In this document: positions 32,926-45,652 of the stretch, piece by piece
How the letters are laid out: every line of letters begins with the position of its first letter
Numbering within the stretch: position 1 is the first letter of the stretch
Source of the DNA: Deinandra increscens subsp. villosa
Lineage: Eukaryota; Streptophyta; Magnoliopsida; Asterales; Asteraceae
NCBI GenBank assembly: GCA_039602395.1
Contig: JBCNJP010000023.1
Coordinates: 86,373,324 to 86,437,323 of the forward strand
DNA: 64,000 nucleotides
Reading direction: 5' to 3'
Notes under the pieces: model-generated
The model's database searches: none
What the model saw: only the letters and a program-made list of their open reading frames with translations
What the model was told of the DNA's origin: nothing
Position numbers and translations under genes: made by a program

Positions 32926-35900
32926 TCACAGATGCTGGTACTCAGGATTAAAAGCAAGAGCTTCCCTATAAATCATCTCCTTCATCTGTTCTTCAGTTGG
33001 GGCATGATGCTCAAAGTCAAAATTAAAAGGGGTCAGGCACACAGGCTCATCACTGATGTCATGCAGTGATGTCAGATACGGATGTGCAAGTGCATCTTCA
33101 ACTGAAACCAAGAATTATGCATGTTAAAATTTTAACACAATTGATAAAATGATTCTTGATGGCAATTTCATCTAATTTAGTTTTTAACATGTTGATTCTG
33201 GTTATGTTTTATCTCTATCACAGGTCAAACGAGTAAAAGAAAACCGGTTAAAATGAAAACTGGCCAAAAGTCACCTAGTGTATTTCTAAAGCATATTTTC
33301 ATTGAAGAAATTAGATTTTTAGTGTTATTATTGAATAAGATAATCTATCATGACAATATATGCCAAATAACCTATTTATACAACGGTTAAGAATTTTGGG
33401 CATAACGTGTTATGGGTCACATAATCCCATCTGTTACCAACCCGCCCATTTTTGCAACTTCTACTTGTTAGTAATATAGGCATCTTGAGCAGAATTGCAG
33501 GCAACATCATGTTGGTATGATGTCGGAAACAATTTAAGATGCAAGGAAGCCAACCTGTAATTCGCTGTCTAGGATCAAATGTCAACATCTTTTCAATAAG
33601 ATCAATGGCAGCAGGATGAACTTGAGGAAACTTTTCATTGAATGATTGTCGTTGATAATGTTGTAGTTGCCGAATGTATCTTTTTGCATTTTCATTGAGA
33701 AACCCTAATTCAGCTTCTGATGGAGTTCCAATCAGCTGCATGGTAAAATTTATTATATAAGTTTAAATACATACTACAGATTATAATATTTACTTATCAA
33801 TGATTAGAGATCAAAGCTGAAACACCGTTTTTGATATGGAAGTTTCAAAATATTTCAAATTAAGAAATACCTCCATAAGCAATCTTAGCTGGTGTACATG
33901 ATCTCTGCCAGGAAATAAGGGCTTGCGATCCATTAATTCCATAAAAATACAACCCACAGACCATACATCAATGGCAGCAGTATAATCAGAAGAATTTAAC
34001 AACAGCTCTGGTGCACGGTACCATCTAGTGACTACATATTCTGTCATGAAATCAGTCTCAGATGTAACACGAGCTAATCCAAAATCGCATATTTTCAGAT
34101 CACAATTAGCGTTCAGGAGAAGATTGCTTGGCTTCAAATCCCTGTGAAGCACATTTGCAGAATGTATGTACTTTAATCCACGCAGGATCTGATACAAAAA
34201 ATACTGCAACACAACTAATGACTCGTTAGAATGATATGTATATATCAATATATGTGCATTTCAACACAAGCTAACCAATAGGCAAACAATCTTTTCACTT
34301 AGTGTTGATGCATTAGGAGATGTACCCTATTTAAGAATTTAAGATTTCACATGCTTCTTGTCATTTACACCACTTCACTTGTCATGAGACTAATATTTCA
34401 TTTTTTTCTGTAGGTTAATACAAAATAACAAAGAAGAATCCTTCCTAACTAGTTATTGTCTTGTTATCATGATCACACCTTTCGCTTCCCTCTAAGTGCC
34501 TGCTAAAATTTTCTTTGTACGTTGTTTTATTTTGACTTAACCTAAACTCTTCGGGGTCTATAGTTCTCACTTCATTGTCATCTTTAACCGATTAGTTTCA
34601 AAAGTTTAGAACATGTTTACATGACCCCCTTCTAAATTCCTCCGCGTAGTTACATGGTGGAACTCTACCATAAACAATAAGTTACTGCAAAATTTAGCAT
34701 TCATATTTTTTTAGATCTTATTACCATCTCCGAGACTCTAAGAGGTATTTTCTATCCCAAAATCCTTCTTTCTTTTCTATACAATCTTCAGCCCGATTAG
34801 TTAGTAGAAAGGACTCTAACTAGCAAACCATCAACTAGAACTTTTCAGTACGCAGCGGGATTGTGAAACACATACAATATATCACTTATCCACGGTCACA
34901 AAGCTTGAGTTCTTTTAATGTCTAGACACCAAAAAAAAAAAAAAAAAGGAGAGAGAATTCTTTCTCAAATCCCATTAATCTGTAGGCCAGACCGGGCATT
35001 CCTATATATAAAGGAAGCATTATTGTTTTCTCAACGTGGTTATCAAGAATGACTATTATTGATGTTTAAGTTATGCCAACTACCAGTATGTGAGTGGATA
35101 AATAAAAAGCATTGCAGCACAACCCTAAAGTAATCTTGTTGAATATAGGAAGCAACGAGTTTTTTAAGCAGTGAATATATGCACATCTTCACACCATATA
35201 TGATATGACAAATGACAACAGAACTACTTGCTCCTCTTTTTTTATTATAACCATAAAATTTTAGTTGCTTAAATCTTAAGTAACATATGCTATGTTCCCT
35301 CACGATATAAAGGATTACTAATAGTGATAAAGATTACCCACTGTTTTTTAGAAGTGTCTTAAAAGAACTTAGCTAGTATTTCCTTCAGTTTCAACATGAA
35401 CATAGTGGTATAACATTTTTCCAATTTTTCCAATCAACTTTGAAATGTAAGTGATCGAGATTCATCAAAGCTACAAGACAGCGGAGATGACCCGTTAAGG
35501 GAGATATAGATCAAGGGTAACAAGTCAAAGACTACTTATTTTCTTCACTTATAGGTGAATTAGAGTTAAGCTAAGACGGACTTAAAGATAGAAGAAATAG
35601 AAGTTCCTAGATTCAAAAGCACGATATATGATCTAAATCAGATTAGAACTTAGAGAACTAGATGAAAGTTCCAACAGCAATTGTTCCATCACTATAAGCA
35701 ATTAGAAGGAAAAAAACAAACATACCGGCTTGGTATGAACAATTAAGTCAATCAAACAACATTTCAAATACAGTAATACAAATAAGAGTCTAAAAGATAA
35801 TAAACAGAAACACATAAATTGGGCCAAAGGTAAATAAATTAATAAGGTGCTACTAAGAAAGAAGAGATGCAAGTATCTAGAAAGCACCTAAATTGTTAAC

Positions 35901-38067
35901 AGCATGGGCATTTGAAATTGAAATAGACATCAAATTAAAGGACCCAGAAGTTGATCAGGAAAAATAGACCTGGCAATGCTCCTCTGATAATGATTGATTA
36001 GAACGGATTATTTGATGAAGATCAGTATCCATGAGCTCATAAGCAATGTAGACATCATTAAATGCCATCCTCTCTGGGGGTGGAATGATGTCTCTAATTG
36101 CAACAACCTACATGAAAGAGGAACCAGACATAAGTCAGAGAAAATCTTTAATTTAGCACTTCTTTATTGTTCAAGATTTTTATTTTCAAAAATAGGGGGA
36201 ACCAGGAACAATAGAATATGTAAATGATGTATAGTCATGCTGTGTGCCAAACCTTAGTAATTTGAGTTTGCATTACGAAGTGACATTTAGACAAGATAAG
36301 TGGTTATACTGCACCCATGTACACAAAAAAGAGCCACAACAAAAGACAACCTGAAGTCAAGAGCAACAGGCAGAATATGGTATCAAGATCTAAAATGTTT
36401 TCATGGCAACAAGCAGAAAAGGTTACAGAGAAGCTAATGATGCAATAATCAAACCATGTGTTCAGGCATGACTCCTCCACCTAGACACTCTACATCTACT
36501 ATATAAGTCTCAATTTTCTGGTACAAAGTCCTTCTGGGAAGGCTAAAGTGTCATAAAACAATGAAAATCCAATTACTATGCTACAAATATGGGTAATTAT
36601 CACTATTAGGCATCTGGCTAATCTCCGTTTTTAGATTAAGAACCAAATATGTGGTCCCAACAACAAGATCTCTATTTTCTAGGCATATTTAACCCATTTC
36701 CGGCTTTCCATCTTATCATAACTGCCAGTAAACGTAAATACCCTAACCTAAAGAGTGTACCAACTACCGACAAAGAGATACAACATGTTTATGAACTGTA
36801 TATCATTTGATTGTTTTGCTGTTATATGTAACTAATGTCAAACTAGTGTGACATCATTTGGCCAAAGGTGTCTAAGCAAGTCCCTGATTCCTGCTTCACA
36901 CTTTTAACTGGAAACCCCACACATAATGACATACACAAAACAGAGCTGGAACAAACAAGTTAGATGAAGTAATTATGTAATCAACCAAAAAGTGGCAGCC
37001 AATAAAGTACCCTAATCATATGTCAGCTAATAAAGTCTCCTAATCATTGGTCAAGGAACAATAGTAAACCCTACGAATTGCAGGAACTTTTACAGCTCAT
37101 ATCATCAAGCAGTAAGGAACCAATCTTAGCAAATACATATCACCATGGGACAACATCAACACTATTGTAAATATGTTATCACCAGTGCCAGATAATCACA
37201 GCTTTAGCTCCAAAAAAAACAAAAAAACAAAAAAAAAAAAGAGGAAAAAAAGAAAAAAAATGTTTGTTCAATGTTGATATTTTCTTTCATCTAATATCCA
37301 ATCTGGACAGCACACTGAAAGCTACCGAGGCAGGTCTTCCACTTCAAACATAATCATTCAGTTAGAAGTGACCACGTGCTCTAATCAATAATTTTCAACC
37401 CCTACAAATCGACCTATGATAGCAACAGGAAAGTAGAAGTTCTAAACTTCTAATAACATAGATTAGCATCAAGCAACTAAAAGCGGTTGATTACCAATGA
37501 CTGGATTCCAAAATTATCAAGTAACCAAATCACGACCACAAACAATGCTTACAATCACAACCAGAAACAGACATGACTAATGCCACTACTCACTGACGTT
37601 TTCATGATCCATATGACGGAGAAGCTTGATCTCCCGAAGAGTCCTCTTGGCATCGATTTTATTATCAAAAGCATTAGCAATCTTCTTAATCGCAACATGC
37701 TCATTCGTCTCCGAATTCAAAGCCGAGCTGAGTAGACACAAAATCAAGCAAAAAAAAAAAACCATCAGTCGATACAAAAACACAAAACAAAATCTCACCA
37801 ATCGATCCAGAACGAAAGAGAAGAAACAAAATCGCACCAGACTATGCCGTACGCGCCTTTTCCGATTGGCATGATAGGGGGTTTATACTTGGCGGTAACT
37901 TCGAAGATGTTACCGAAGATGTTGTACTGGATGAACCTGCCTCCGTGGCTGAGAGTGGCCGGGATGCTCTCGATTCCGGGAACGGGCTGCTGCTGCGGCG
38001 GCGGAGGAGGAGGAGCGGCGGCGGCCTCAGACATTTCGGTGTCGGAAGGATGATTGGATGGATCCAT
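32926..38067 (-). CDS. MPK6: MAP kinase, MPK6/SIPK type (six coding exons)
   Basis: A serine/threonine MAP kinase of the stress and defence cascade (group A), acting in cytosol and nucleus. Exons on the minus strand: 38067-37838, 37727-37598, 36107-35970, 34203-33871, 33735-33555, 33101-32926. All introns have GT-AG ends and phases fit, giving 395 residues, the AtMPK6 length. Visible: PPPPPP near the N-terminus; Gly loop GKGAYG 69-74; Lys91 in VAIKK; HRDLKPSN 186-193; DFG 206-208; activation motif TEY 220-222 (FMTEYVVTRWYRAPE); docking LHDISDEP 350-357; end FNPEYQHL. The ATG at 38067 sits in a good context (TCCATGG) and aligns with AtMPK6; the frame upstream has no other ATG. Introns 2 (1.5 kb) and 3 (1.8 kb) are long. 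It appears functional. Confidence 0.96.
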
Positions 38068-38223
38068 GGAGTAGGAGGAGGATTTCAATTAGAAGCCCTA
38101 GAATGAAAATGAAGAAGAAGAAGAAAGAATTGGGGGAAAACTGAAAAGAGACGTTTGTTGATTGTTTGTTTCTGTTGGTCGTCTTCGCCTAAACTCACTA
38201 GTTAACTTCCGTAACCATGAATT

Positions 38224-38231
38224 TATTTATA
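38224..38231 (-). promoter_or_regulatory. Candidate TATA box of MPK6-like gene
   Basis: TATAAATA on the minus strand, about 160 bp upstream of the ATG, which would leave a 5' UTR of roughly 125-130 bases. Only position and sequence support this. Confidence 0.35.
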
Positions 38232-38239
38232 TCTGTATT

Positions 38240-40054
38240 TCTTTAAAAAAAGGAGTTGAGGATGTTTATGTTAAAGCTAAATTTAGGTATACAAGGGTTA
38301 CGTTACCTGTAATTTTAATTAAAAATTCTTACTTTTCAGAATTTGTGTTGTCATTTTCTAAAAAAAATTACATCTTGTTTCTCATATTTAAAATGTGCTT
38401 TTTTATTTCGTTTAACCAGATCTAGGTGTAGTTAGTGTTAGCTTGTTTGTTTTTCATGTTTAACCTATTGACTCGGTTCATTTCTATTGCCCATTATCTA
38501 TTTTTTGGTTGACCCAGTCATAATAACACCTAAGTCTATTCAATAAAATAATATTCTTTGTCTTTTTTACCGTTTATATTCACTCACAAATATTAGGGGT
38601 AAATTTTGTTTTTCCATATAGAGATAGGGATGAGACGAGCCAAGGATGGGCTTTTTTGAGTGATTTTCCTAAAATTTAGTGATTTTCACAACATGATCCA
38701 TCCTTAAAATTTAAAGAAAAATATAGAAAATGCTTTTAATTTGATGCCCAATCATCATTTCTAAAATATAAAGCAATTTTGCAGAAAATCCAAAAAAACG
38801 AAGGTAAAGGTAAATAAGCATAAATATACATATAGAGATAGAGATGAGAATGAGATGTGAAAGGTTTTTATAAAAGCTATAAATTTTATAGATTAACTTA
38901 TTTTTTTAGTTAAATTATGAGGATAAAAATAGAGAAGTTATCGTGAATGCTCTTATATGTTAGGGTCATACCTGAATCTTTGGATACGGGTCATATGTGT
39001 AGATATCGCATGTATGGTTATGGCTTGTATCGGCCAATACTGCCCATATCTGTTTGAAGATACTGGTAGTATCGGTCAATGTTGTCCATATCAGTTTTAA
39101 ACTTTTTAGTTTTTATATTATTTGACACACCGTATTATTTAAAAAATTCTGAATAAGTTGTTATGCATGTATTAACTCATTTTGTCGTTCAACTCTATCT
39201 AAAAGTTAAAAATAGAACTCAAACGTTTAAAGTATTGCAACTAGGACCTAAAAGTTATATCAAATGATTATACTCATTACATTACAACTCATATGCTAAA
39301 TTCGCTACGCTTGAAAAAAGTTCAAAAGAAAAGAAAAGAAAATTTAAATTACGAAGCCAGATGACCCAATAAAAATGATTTACTATTCTCTTAGACTCGG
39401 GCTAAATTCACATGTGAAAGTGATAAAAAAAAACAACATCCTCACGATCGTTTGGAGATAAATGATCGTTTGAGGGGTCGTTTGGCAACAAACTATCATG
39501 GAAAGGGAAGGCTGAATTTTAAGGTTTCGTCGTCGCGACACGTCAACCCCTTTTAAAGCAAACGGTCGTTTGCTTTCAAACAGTCATGGAAAAGTTGTGA
39601 TTTTTTATCAAATCTTTGTGTTTCTTTATAATCACCCTTCTCTTATCTTCAAATTGTTAATAGTATAATAAGGAACTCGTGTTTTCATTTATACAAATCA
39701 TATGTGATCAGCATATATTAATATAAACTTGAAAAATACCCATATTTTAATGGTGAATATAAAAACTTTTAGCAACGAATAAAATATGGGTCATGTAAAA
39801 TGGGTTGGGTAAAAAAATTCTCATGCCAACTAATAAAAATAATTTTTTTTTAACTTAAACAAACAAATACTGATATAGGGGATATACCGATGATATATCA
39901 TTGGTATAACTCCAACCTAATAATTATGAGTTTAAATGGGGACGAGCTTGCTAATTATTATCCTAGAAAAATTCTAGGTTAAAAAATAACATTAAAAAAT
40001 TGAGTAATTATTAATTTAACATAATATATTAATTCAATTAAAAAGTTGATATAA
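38240..40054. other. AT-rich intergenic DNA
   Basis: No gene seen. Contains CGATCGTTTGG-type short repeats near 39445-39600, and at 39963-40045 a segment (AAAAATTCTAGGTTAAAAAA...) that recurs at 41787-41870 on the other side of the Helitron candidate. Confidence 0.5.
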
Positions 40055-41764
40055 TCTAATACTAATAAATGATTACAACATTTGCCAAGTGTCAATTTGT
40101 GGAGTATCTTTTCAACTTTTTCCCCGCCTAAACGATTGACCCATATTATTTTCACACGGATCTTATGATCCAATTTTATGACCCGTGAGCGTTCCAAACC
40201 CTATTCTTCCAATTGCTCCGCCTCCCCTATATATCCATTTGATCGCAAATATATGTTATTATTCTATGAAGCTTGAAGATAGCTGCTTTGATCCTAATGT
40301 TTCGGTAAACACATGGTTTTTGATTTGCTGATTTGGTTATCGAATCATCTCATATTCGAAATCTGTGGTTTTCTTTGCTTGTTATGTGGATTCAAAATCT
40401 CATGTTTCTTATTACAAATCTCTAAGTAGAATCACATAAACATCACCTCAAGGGCTTTAATCATAGGACTTAAAATCAAGGGTATATTGATTTCAGATTC
40501 TCTTTGAATATTTTTGTTTCAGTAGTGGACTAATATCGTTTTTGGCTAGGGTAATCGTTTTCTAAAATTTGTTCCAAGTAAATTTTTAGTTGTGGGCTAA
40601 AATATTTCATCTAAAACCATATCATATTAATGAAGATTGCATCTTTTCCAATTGGAACAATATTGAATCCCAAATTCGATGTTTCAGTTTTAGGTTTTTA
40701 GCTGTAAAATAAATTATACTTGATGCGATGGTGGTCTGCAAGTGCCAAAAGGTTTGCTAATTTCCTTCTCTTTCATAAATTTAATGTAATGTTCCGGTTT
40801 ATACACTTTTTGCCCCGTGTTCTTTTCGGTTGAAAATGTTCAGATAATTGAGGGCCATGGCAATGAGTTCTAAAAATAAAGGTACTGCAAATTTGTTATT
40901 TTCTTGTTGCAGATGATTGGAGCCAAATGGAAATTAAAGTGTTCGAAAGAGTGAAGTAGGAATGTGAAGCATAAAGGAAGTAATTCATCAGCCAAGGTAA
41001 GGAAGATAAAAGTCAAGTTCCACCTTCAAATCTTCAATTGTTGAAAAGTATGGTGTTGGCATTAAAAGTCAAGACAGTTAGTTGCTGACCATGTTCGACC
41101 GGCAACTCCTATGTGTTTCAGTTATCTATAGTTGTGGTTTTTTTGTACAGTTTTGTTCATGTTATCTGATCATATAAGACGATTTTCTTCTTCATTGGAA
41201 TTTGGAATTGAAACCACATTATTATGTACAAAGCTGGAGGTATGAAAAGACACAATAGTTTTACAGTATAGTGCTATAAGAATTAAAAACTTGCGACCGA
41301 AACCTGATCAAAACTGTGCTTTGAATTTCCTTCAAACCAAATATTTTGTGATGGCATTCGAGAGTTTTGAGCTAGCTGTGATAGTTTCGGTTTTTGTTCA
41401 TCATTAACCAAACTGATTTTTCTCCAACACAATTTAGCTATCTATTATGTTTGGGCACACAAAATATCAAACTTAGCTGATTGGAATAGAAGTTACAACT
41501 ATTAATTAGTCTTCGACATGCCCACATCTGTACCCCAATATAAGTTCATGTTTTTCTTTGAGGTTTGCTAAATTGATAATAAAGATGTTCGTAAACACTT
41601 GATAGTTGTCACAACTTCATATAGTTTGATCTTGTATCTTTTTTATGTAATGTATGATATAATTTCACTAAGGAGTCCCATTCCACTAATAACACAAGTA
41701 TAAATTGATTTTTGTTTGGATTTGTTTATGATTAAACCCGTGTAATACACGGGTTCTAACCTAG
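40055..41764 (+). mobile_element. Non-autonomous Helitron candidate (1.7 kb)
   Basis: The 3' end has the Helitron hallmark: hairpin CCCGTGT-AAT-ACACGGG (41737-41753), seven spacer bases, then CTAG (41761-41764) followed by T. The best 5' end is TCTAATACTAATAAATGATT at 40055, preceded by A, and soon followed by TTGCCAAGTGTCA, a word frequent at plant Helitron 5' ends. Insertion between A and T leaves no target duplication, as expected. There is no Rep/helicase; the interior has no clear ORF, but exon-like pieces near 40910-41000 could be captured sequence. The 5' end is less certain than the 3' end. Confidence 0.65.
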
Positions 41765-42447
41765 TTTTATAATAAAGAATTATAAAGAAAAATTCTAGGT
41801 TAAAAAAATGATATTAAAAAATTGAGCAATTATTAATTTAATATAATCAATCAATTCAATAAAGGTAACGCCTAAACATAAAATGTAGGAATTGTAAAGA
41901 AAAAATTTAGTGTAGGCAAAGTACAACGTCTTTTTAATTAAAGTCAAGTAGTCTAACTCCTATTATCAGGTTCACCATATAAACATTAGGCCTCGCCTGC
42001 CAGTTAATTTTTGTGTGGAATTGTGCCCCAGCTAGATATGAGGAAAAGAGTCAAATTTTTACTCAACAATGATAGGACTTGCCATTTATGTTGTTCACTT
42101 TGGTGGGTGGGTGGGTGCGTGGGTTATGAATCTATGATATTATATAGTAAGGACGGGCGGTATATCCTCATCGGGGAAATTGGTTTCTTCAGCAAATTTC
42201 GGGTATCATATCCTCTCCTTTGGCTAGTTACATTTCGGGTAGTGTGGGAGGCAAAATCGGGGTATTAATACCCGGTCGAACCCGAGAGTCATGTGTATGA
42301 TGTGTGTGGTGGTGACCTACCATCTTCAAAACTACCCTAAACCATACCCTCTTTAAAACTACCATAAGATTAAACTTTTTTCTCTCTCATGTGGCATGCT
42401 CTCATTGGATTAAAAAAAAACTACCCTAAACCATACCGCCACCCTAA
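41765..42447. other. Spacer with repeated flank and MITE-like fragments
   Basis: 41787-41870 duplicates 39963-40045. 42330-42445 contains CTACCCTAAACCATACC repeated near 42333 and 42421. The open frame around 42011-42268 has no recognisable content. Confidence 0.4.
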
Positions 42448-42746
42448 GGCTATGTGTAGTGGTTATGGGTTTTCAAGCCCCACCCTTAGGCATGAAGCGC
42501 CATGTGGCGTCCTATGTGGCAAGGGGCTTGAAAAATAAATGTGGTGTAGTGGGATGAATAATTTTCAAGCCCCATCATCATTGATCCTCCCTCCTTAATC
42601 CTTCCCTTTCAGGCGTGAAAAGTTTCAAGCCCCGGACCCCTTTTCTGTGTTTAGCGCCCAGGTGTAATGGGTGGGGGCGTGAGAGGGGCGCTAAAGGGGC
42701 GTGAAAATCTCTTTCAAGCCCCTTTCAAGCCCTATTACGGATAGCC
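42448..42746. mobile_element. PIF/Harbinger-type MITE
   Basis: 299 bp; the left end GGCTATGTGTAGTGG pairs with the right end CTATTACGGATAGCC as imperfect inverted repeats. TAA flanks both sides (42445-42447 and 42747-42749). The interior repeats TTTCAAGCCCC. No coding capacity. Confidence 0.75.
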
Positions 42747-42967
42747 TAAGGCTATATGTAATGGTTTTCCCCTTTCAAGCCCCACTCATGGGCATGAAGT
42801 GACATTTGGACAGTGATGTGGCAAGGGCTTGAAAACTTTTTATGGTGTAGTGGTCAAGCCCCTTTCAAGCCCCTTGCAATAATCACCATATTATTTTTTT
42901 TAATTTAAATAAAATAAATTAAACTAAGACTATTTTTTTTTAATAAAAAGATATTAGTTAATAAAAA

Positions 42968-44138
42968 GAGTAAATTACGGATTGTGTCCCTATGGTTTGC
43001 AATCCTTTACGAATTGAGTCCAAAGGTTAAGAAATTTTCGTCTGGAAGTCTGAGGTTTGTATTTCTTTGCTATATGAGTCCCTGGGCCTAACGGAGTTTA
43101 AATTTTCTGTTAACTCAAAGGGTATTTCCGTCAATTTGCACATGAGGGACTAGTTGTGTAATAACTCATAAATAACTTAACAACTTCATCATTTATAAGG
43201 GGCTATAAATGTAATTTATCAAACCATCTTCTTCCTCAACCCTCTCACCATCCCAAGGACCAAAAAATCTGACCACCGATGTTCATTGCTCCGCCACAAC
43301 CACCGTTTATAGCCTCCGCTAGCACCACCATCTACCACTATCAAATGCCGCCAAAGCTGTAAATGAAAGAACTGTTCAACCTGCAAGTTAATCAACGCGA
43401 CCCTAGATCCGACCAGCCCTACAACCACCGTAAACCACCACCCCTAGATCCGGCCAGCCCTACAACCACCGTAAACCACCACCAACCATCATCCAAACTC
43501 ATCAAATGTACATTATCTACTCAAGAACTCTTTAGATCTGTGATCCCCACCTCGATCCTTACCGTCCCTATAGTCGAAAAGAGGGGAAATGAAGCGCCGC
43601 CGCCTGGCAAAACCCTAGCCTCCACCGTTGCGCGGCTGTTGTGGCTTCTGTTACCACTCGCGACCCGAGACAGTCGCGCCGCTCAGCTTGTTCGTCATTG
43701 CTCGGCTGGATGGTCGCCGGAATCACCCGGAGATCGACGTGCTCTCAAGCCTCTCGACCCTCTCTAGAATATCGGATTTACTGGTTCTCAAATATCAAAT
43801 CTCGTTTGTGTTGTCCCAATTTGTTGTTTTTTATTATTTTTGAAAATTTTATTTTATAATTATTTAATCGTATGTGTAGATAATAAGACAAAAACATTGT
43901 GTAAATTACAAAATAGTTCCTTCATCTATGTAAACCTTATTAATTTACATAAATAGCCCCTGATGTTTAAAATTACTATAATAACCTTATATTTAACAGG
44001 AATTTTTAACTCCGTTAGGCCCAGGGACTCAAATAGCAAAGAAATACAAACCTCAGACTTCCAGACGAAAATTTCTTAACCTTTGGACTCAATTCGTAAA
44101 GGATTGCAAACCACAGGGACGCAATCCGTAATTTACTC
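42968..44138. mobile_element. Non-autonomous Mutator-like element with ~145-bp TIRs
   Basis: Ends GAGTAAATTACGGATTG and its reverse complement; the TIRs run to about 43112 and from about 43996 with few mismatches. The identical 9-bp duplication TAATAAAAA flanks it (42959-42967 and 44139-44147). The interior 43240-43770 is much more GC-rich and holds a 134-codon plus-strand frame (43363-43767) rich in Pro, Ser and Arg without a recognised domain, possibly a captured host fragment (Pack-MULE). Confidence 0.9.
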
Positions 44139-44186
44139 TAATAAAAAAGGTACAACTAAAATAAATAAAAAAACAACTAAACGAAA

Positions 44187-45452
44187 CTAGAGACCGTAAT
44201 CCAACTTGATTTGTTCCCTTATCTTCAGCGCCAAAGCTCGTGCTATTTCATCATCCGCTAGCGGTAGTTGGAGGACTTCCAAATCCTTTAGCATTTGGTG
44301 ACGGTTCGCCGCTTTGCTGTGTTCTTTTCGCAACAAAACCATCTCCTTCAGACTCTCGGAAACTTCATCGTCTCTTTCATTGTTCCTCATTTCTGAAGTT
44401 TGTCGACTAGACGATGAACCCGCTCGTTTCCCCTTGGCGCGGTCCCAACCCATCGGTTTTCTGGTCTCCACATCACAATCGTCCTCGTCATCGGTGTCGT
44501 TTAAGTTGATGTCAAACGTCCGACCATCCGACCCTAGAGACTCCACACCTGCTGAAGACGAGGTTTTGGATTTCTTTGCATGCCTTATTCTTTGAGTCAA
44601 ATCGGGTTGTGGCCTCCACTTGTCACTATCCCGAAGGATCAACCAACACTTCAAGTATTGAAATACACCTTTGTCTTGTTGGTATTCTACTAGAGCGCTC
44701 GATTGAATGTCCTCGTCATTCTCCCCGCTCTTCCAACCTCCTCGAATACGATTGTAGATCGCGCTAAAAAACGAACAACGGTTGTTGATTTCGGTCCACT
44801 TTCCCGATATGGAATCCGGAGTTCGATATTCATCCTTCTTGAGCAAGTCGTAGAAATTTTTTCGAATGTTGGACCAAAACATTGTCTTGTCTTGGTGGTT
44901 AGCTAAAATTTTAAAGAAAAATAGTTAATAATTTGGTTATTTTAAAACAATTTTAGTAAAAATGAATAACATTTAAAACAAACTACAACTAACCAATGAC
45001 CGGGTCCTCCGACGCCTCAAGCCAACATCGACAAAGGGCAACCTCCTCTTCCTCGGTTCATGCGGTAATCACTCTCTTCTCCTTCGGCTCGGTCACCGCC
45101 TTCTTCTTATGAGATCGTCTCTTTGGTTTTTTGACCTACCCGCTTGTTGCGTTTCGGGTACAACCTCGCACTCATCTTCTTAGGACGGTGGTTGGGATTG
45201 TGGCGCTTGAGATTGGGGTGCTTAAAACGGGACGTGCTACGCTTGTTGGAATGGGACGTGAAGCGGTTGTTGAAATGGACCTTGAAACATCGAACGTGGT
45301 TAAAGATTTTGGAATGGGTGTTGTTGTTGCGAGTAACCGGAGAAACCTTGTGGAGGTTGAAGATTTGCGATAATGTTCCACAACTCTTCGTTGGCCGGCG
45401 TTTGTTCATTTTCATCGGACCATGGTGTCGGGGATCGACCGAAATGTTGCAT
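44187..45452 (-). pseudogene. Myb/SANT-like ORF1 of PIF/Harbinger element, decayed (copy 2)
   Basis: Exon 1 (ATG 45452 to about 44996) encodes MQHFGRSPTPWSDENEQ, a Gln-rich stretch and the SANT-like TEEEEVALCRCWLEASEDPV. It is broken by four in-frame stops, each at a place where Gln fits the pattern, and by a shift before the SANT part. The intron 44995-44903 has GT/AG ends. Exon 2 (44902-44187) is open for 238 codons: TMFWSNIRKNFYDLLKKDE, KWTEINNRCSFFSAIYNR, WLILRDSDKW, an acidic linker and a C-terminal helical region. Such proteins are commonly labelled NAM-associated or glutathione S-transferase T3-like, but they are the DNA-binding ORF1 of PIF/Harbinger transposons; no GST fold is present. 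Confidence 0.75.
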
Positions 45453-45652
45453 CTTTGTGGAAAAAATATGGTGTAAAATATGGTGGTATGTAAATAGTAG
45501 AAAGGAGAGTGGGTTTTTTAATTGAAAGATGGTGATTTATATATATATTGGTTAATGTGTAATGGTTTAAAATGAAAAGAAAAAAAAATTAATGTGTCAA
45601 ACGGTCAAAAAATGACTTATTGGTTATATACACACCTTAGTGGGACTCAAAA

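Larger units (their letters stand above)
42750..45650 (-). mobile_element. PIF/Harbinger-like element, copy 2 (interrupted by a Mutator-like element)
   Basis: It starts GGCTATATGTAATGG directly after the TAA of the preceding MITE, contains a Mutator-like insertion at 42968-44138, then the Myb/SANT-like ORF1 on the minus strand. It probably ends near TATATACACACC at about 45640. The right boundary is uncertain and no DDE transposase is present. Confidence 0.4.

Noticed and set aside
37594..37598. Alternative donor GTCA|GTGAGT for MPK6 exon 2
   Set aside because: It has a better consensus, but only the cut after AAC at 37598 keeps the frame into exon 3 and the conserved HENVVAIRD sequence.
42011..42268. 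85-codon plus-strand frame between the Helitron and MITEs
   Set aside because: Composition and lack of motifs suggest chance; it overlaps MITE-like flanking sequence.
44187..44882. Reading this ORF as a glutathione S-transferase or NAC protein
   Set aside because: It has no GST fold or NAC domain; its SANT-like partner exon and second copy at 29.5-30.6 kb point to PIF/Harbinger ORF1.
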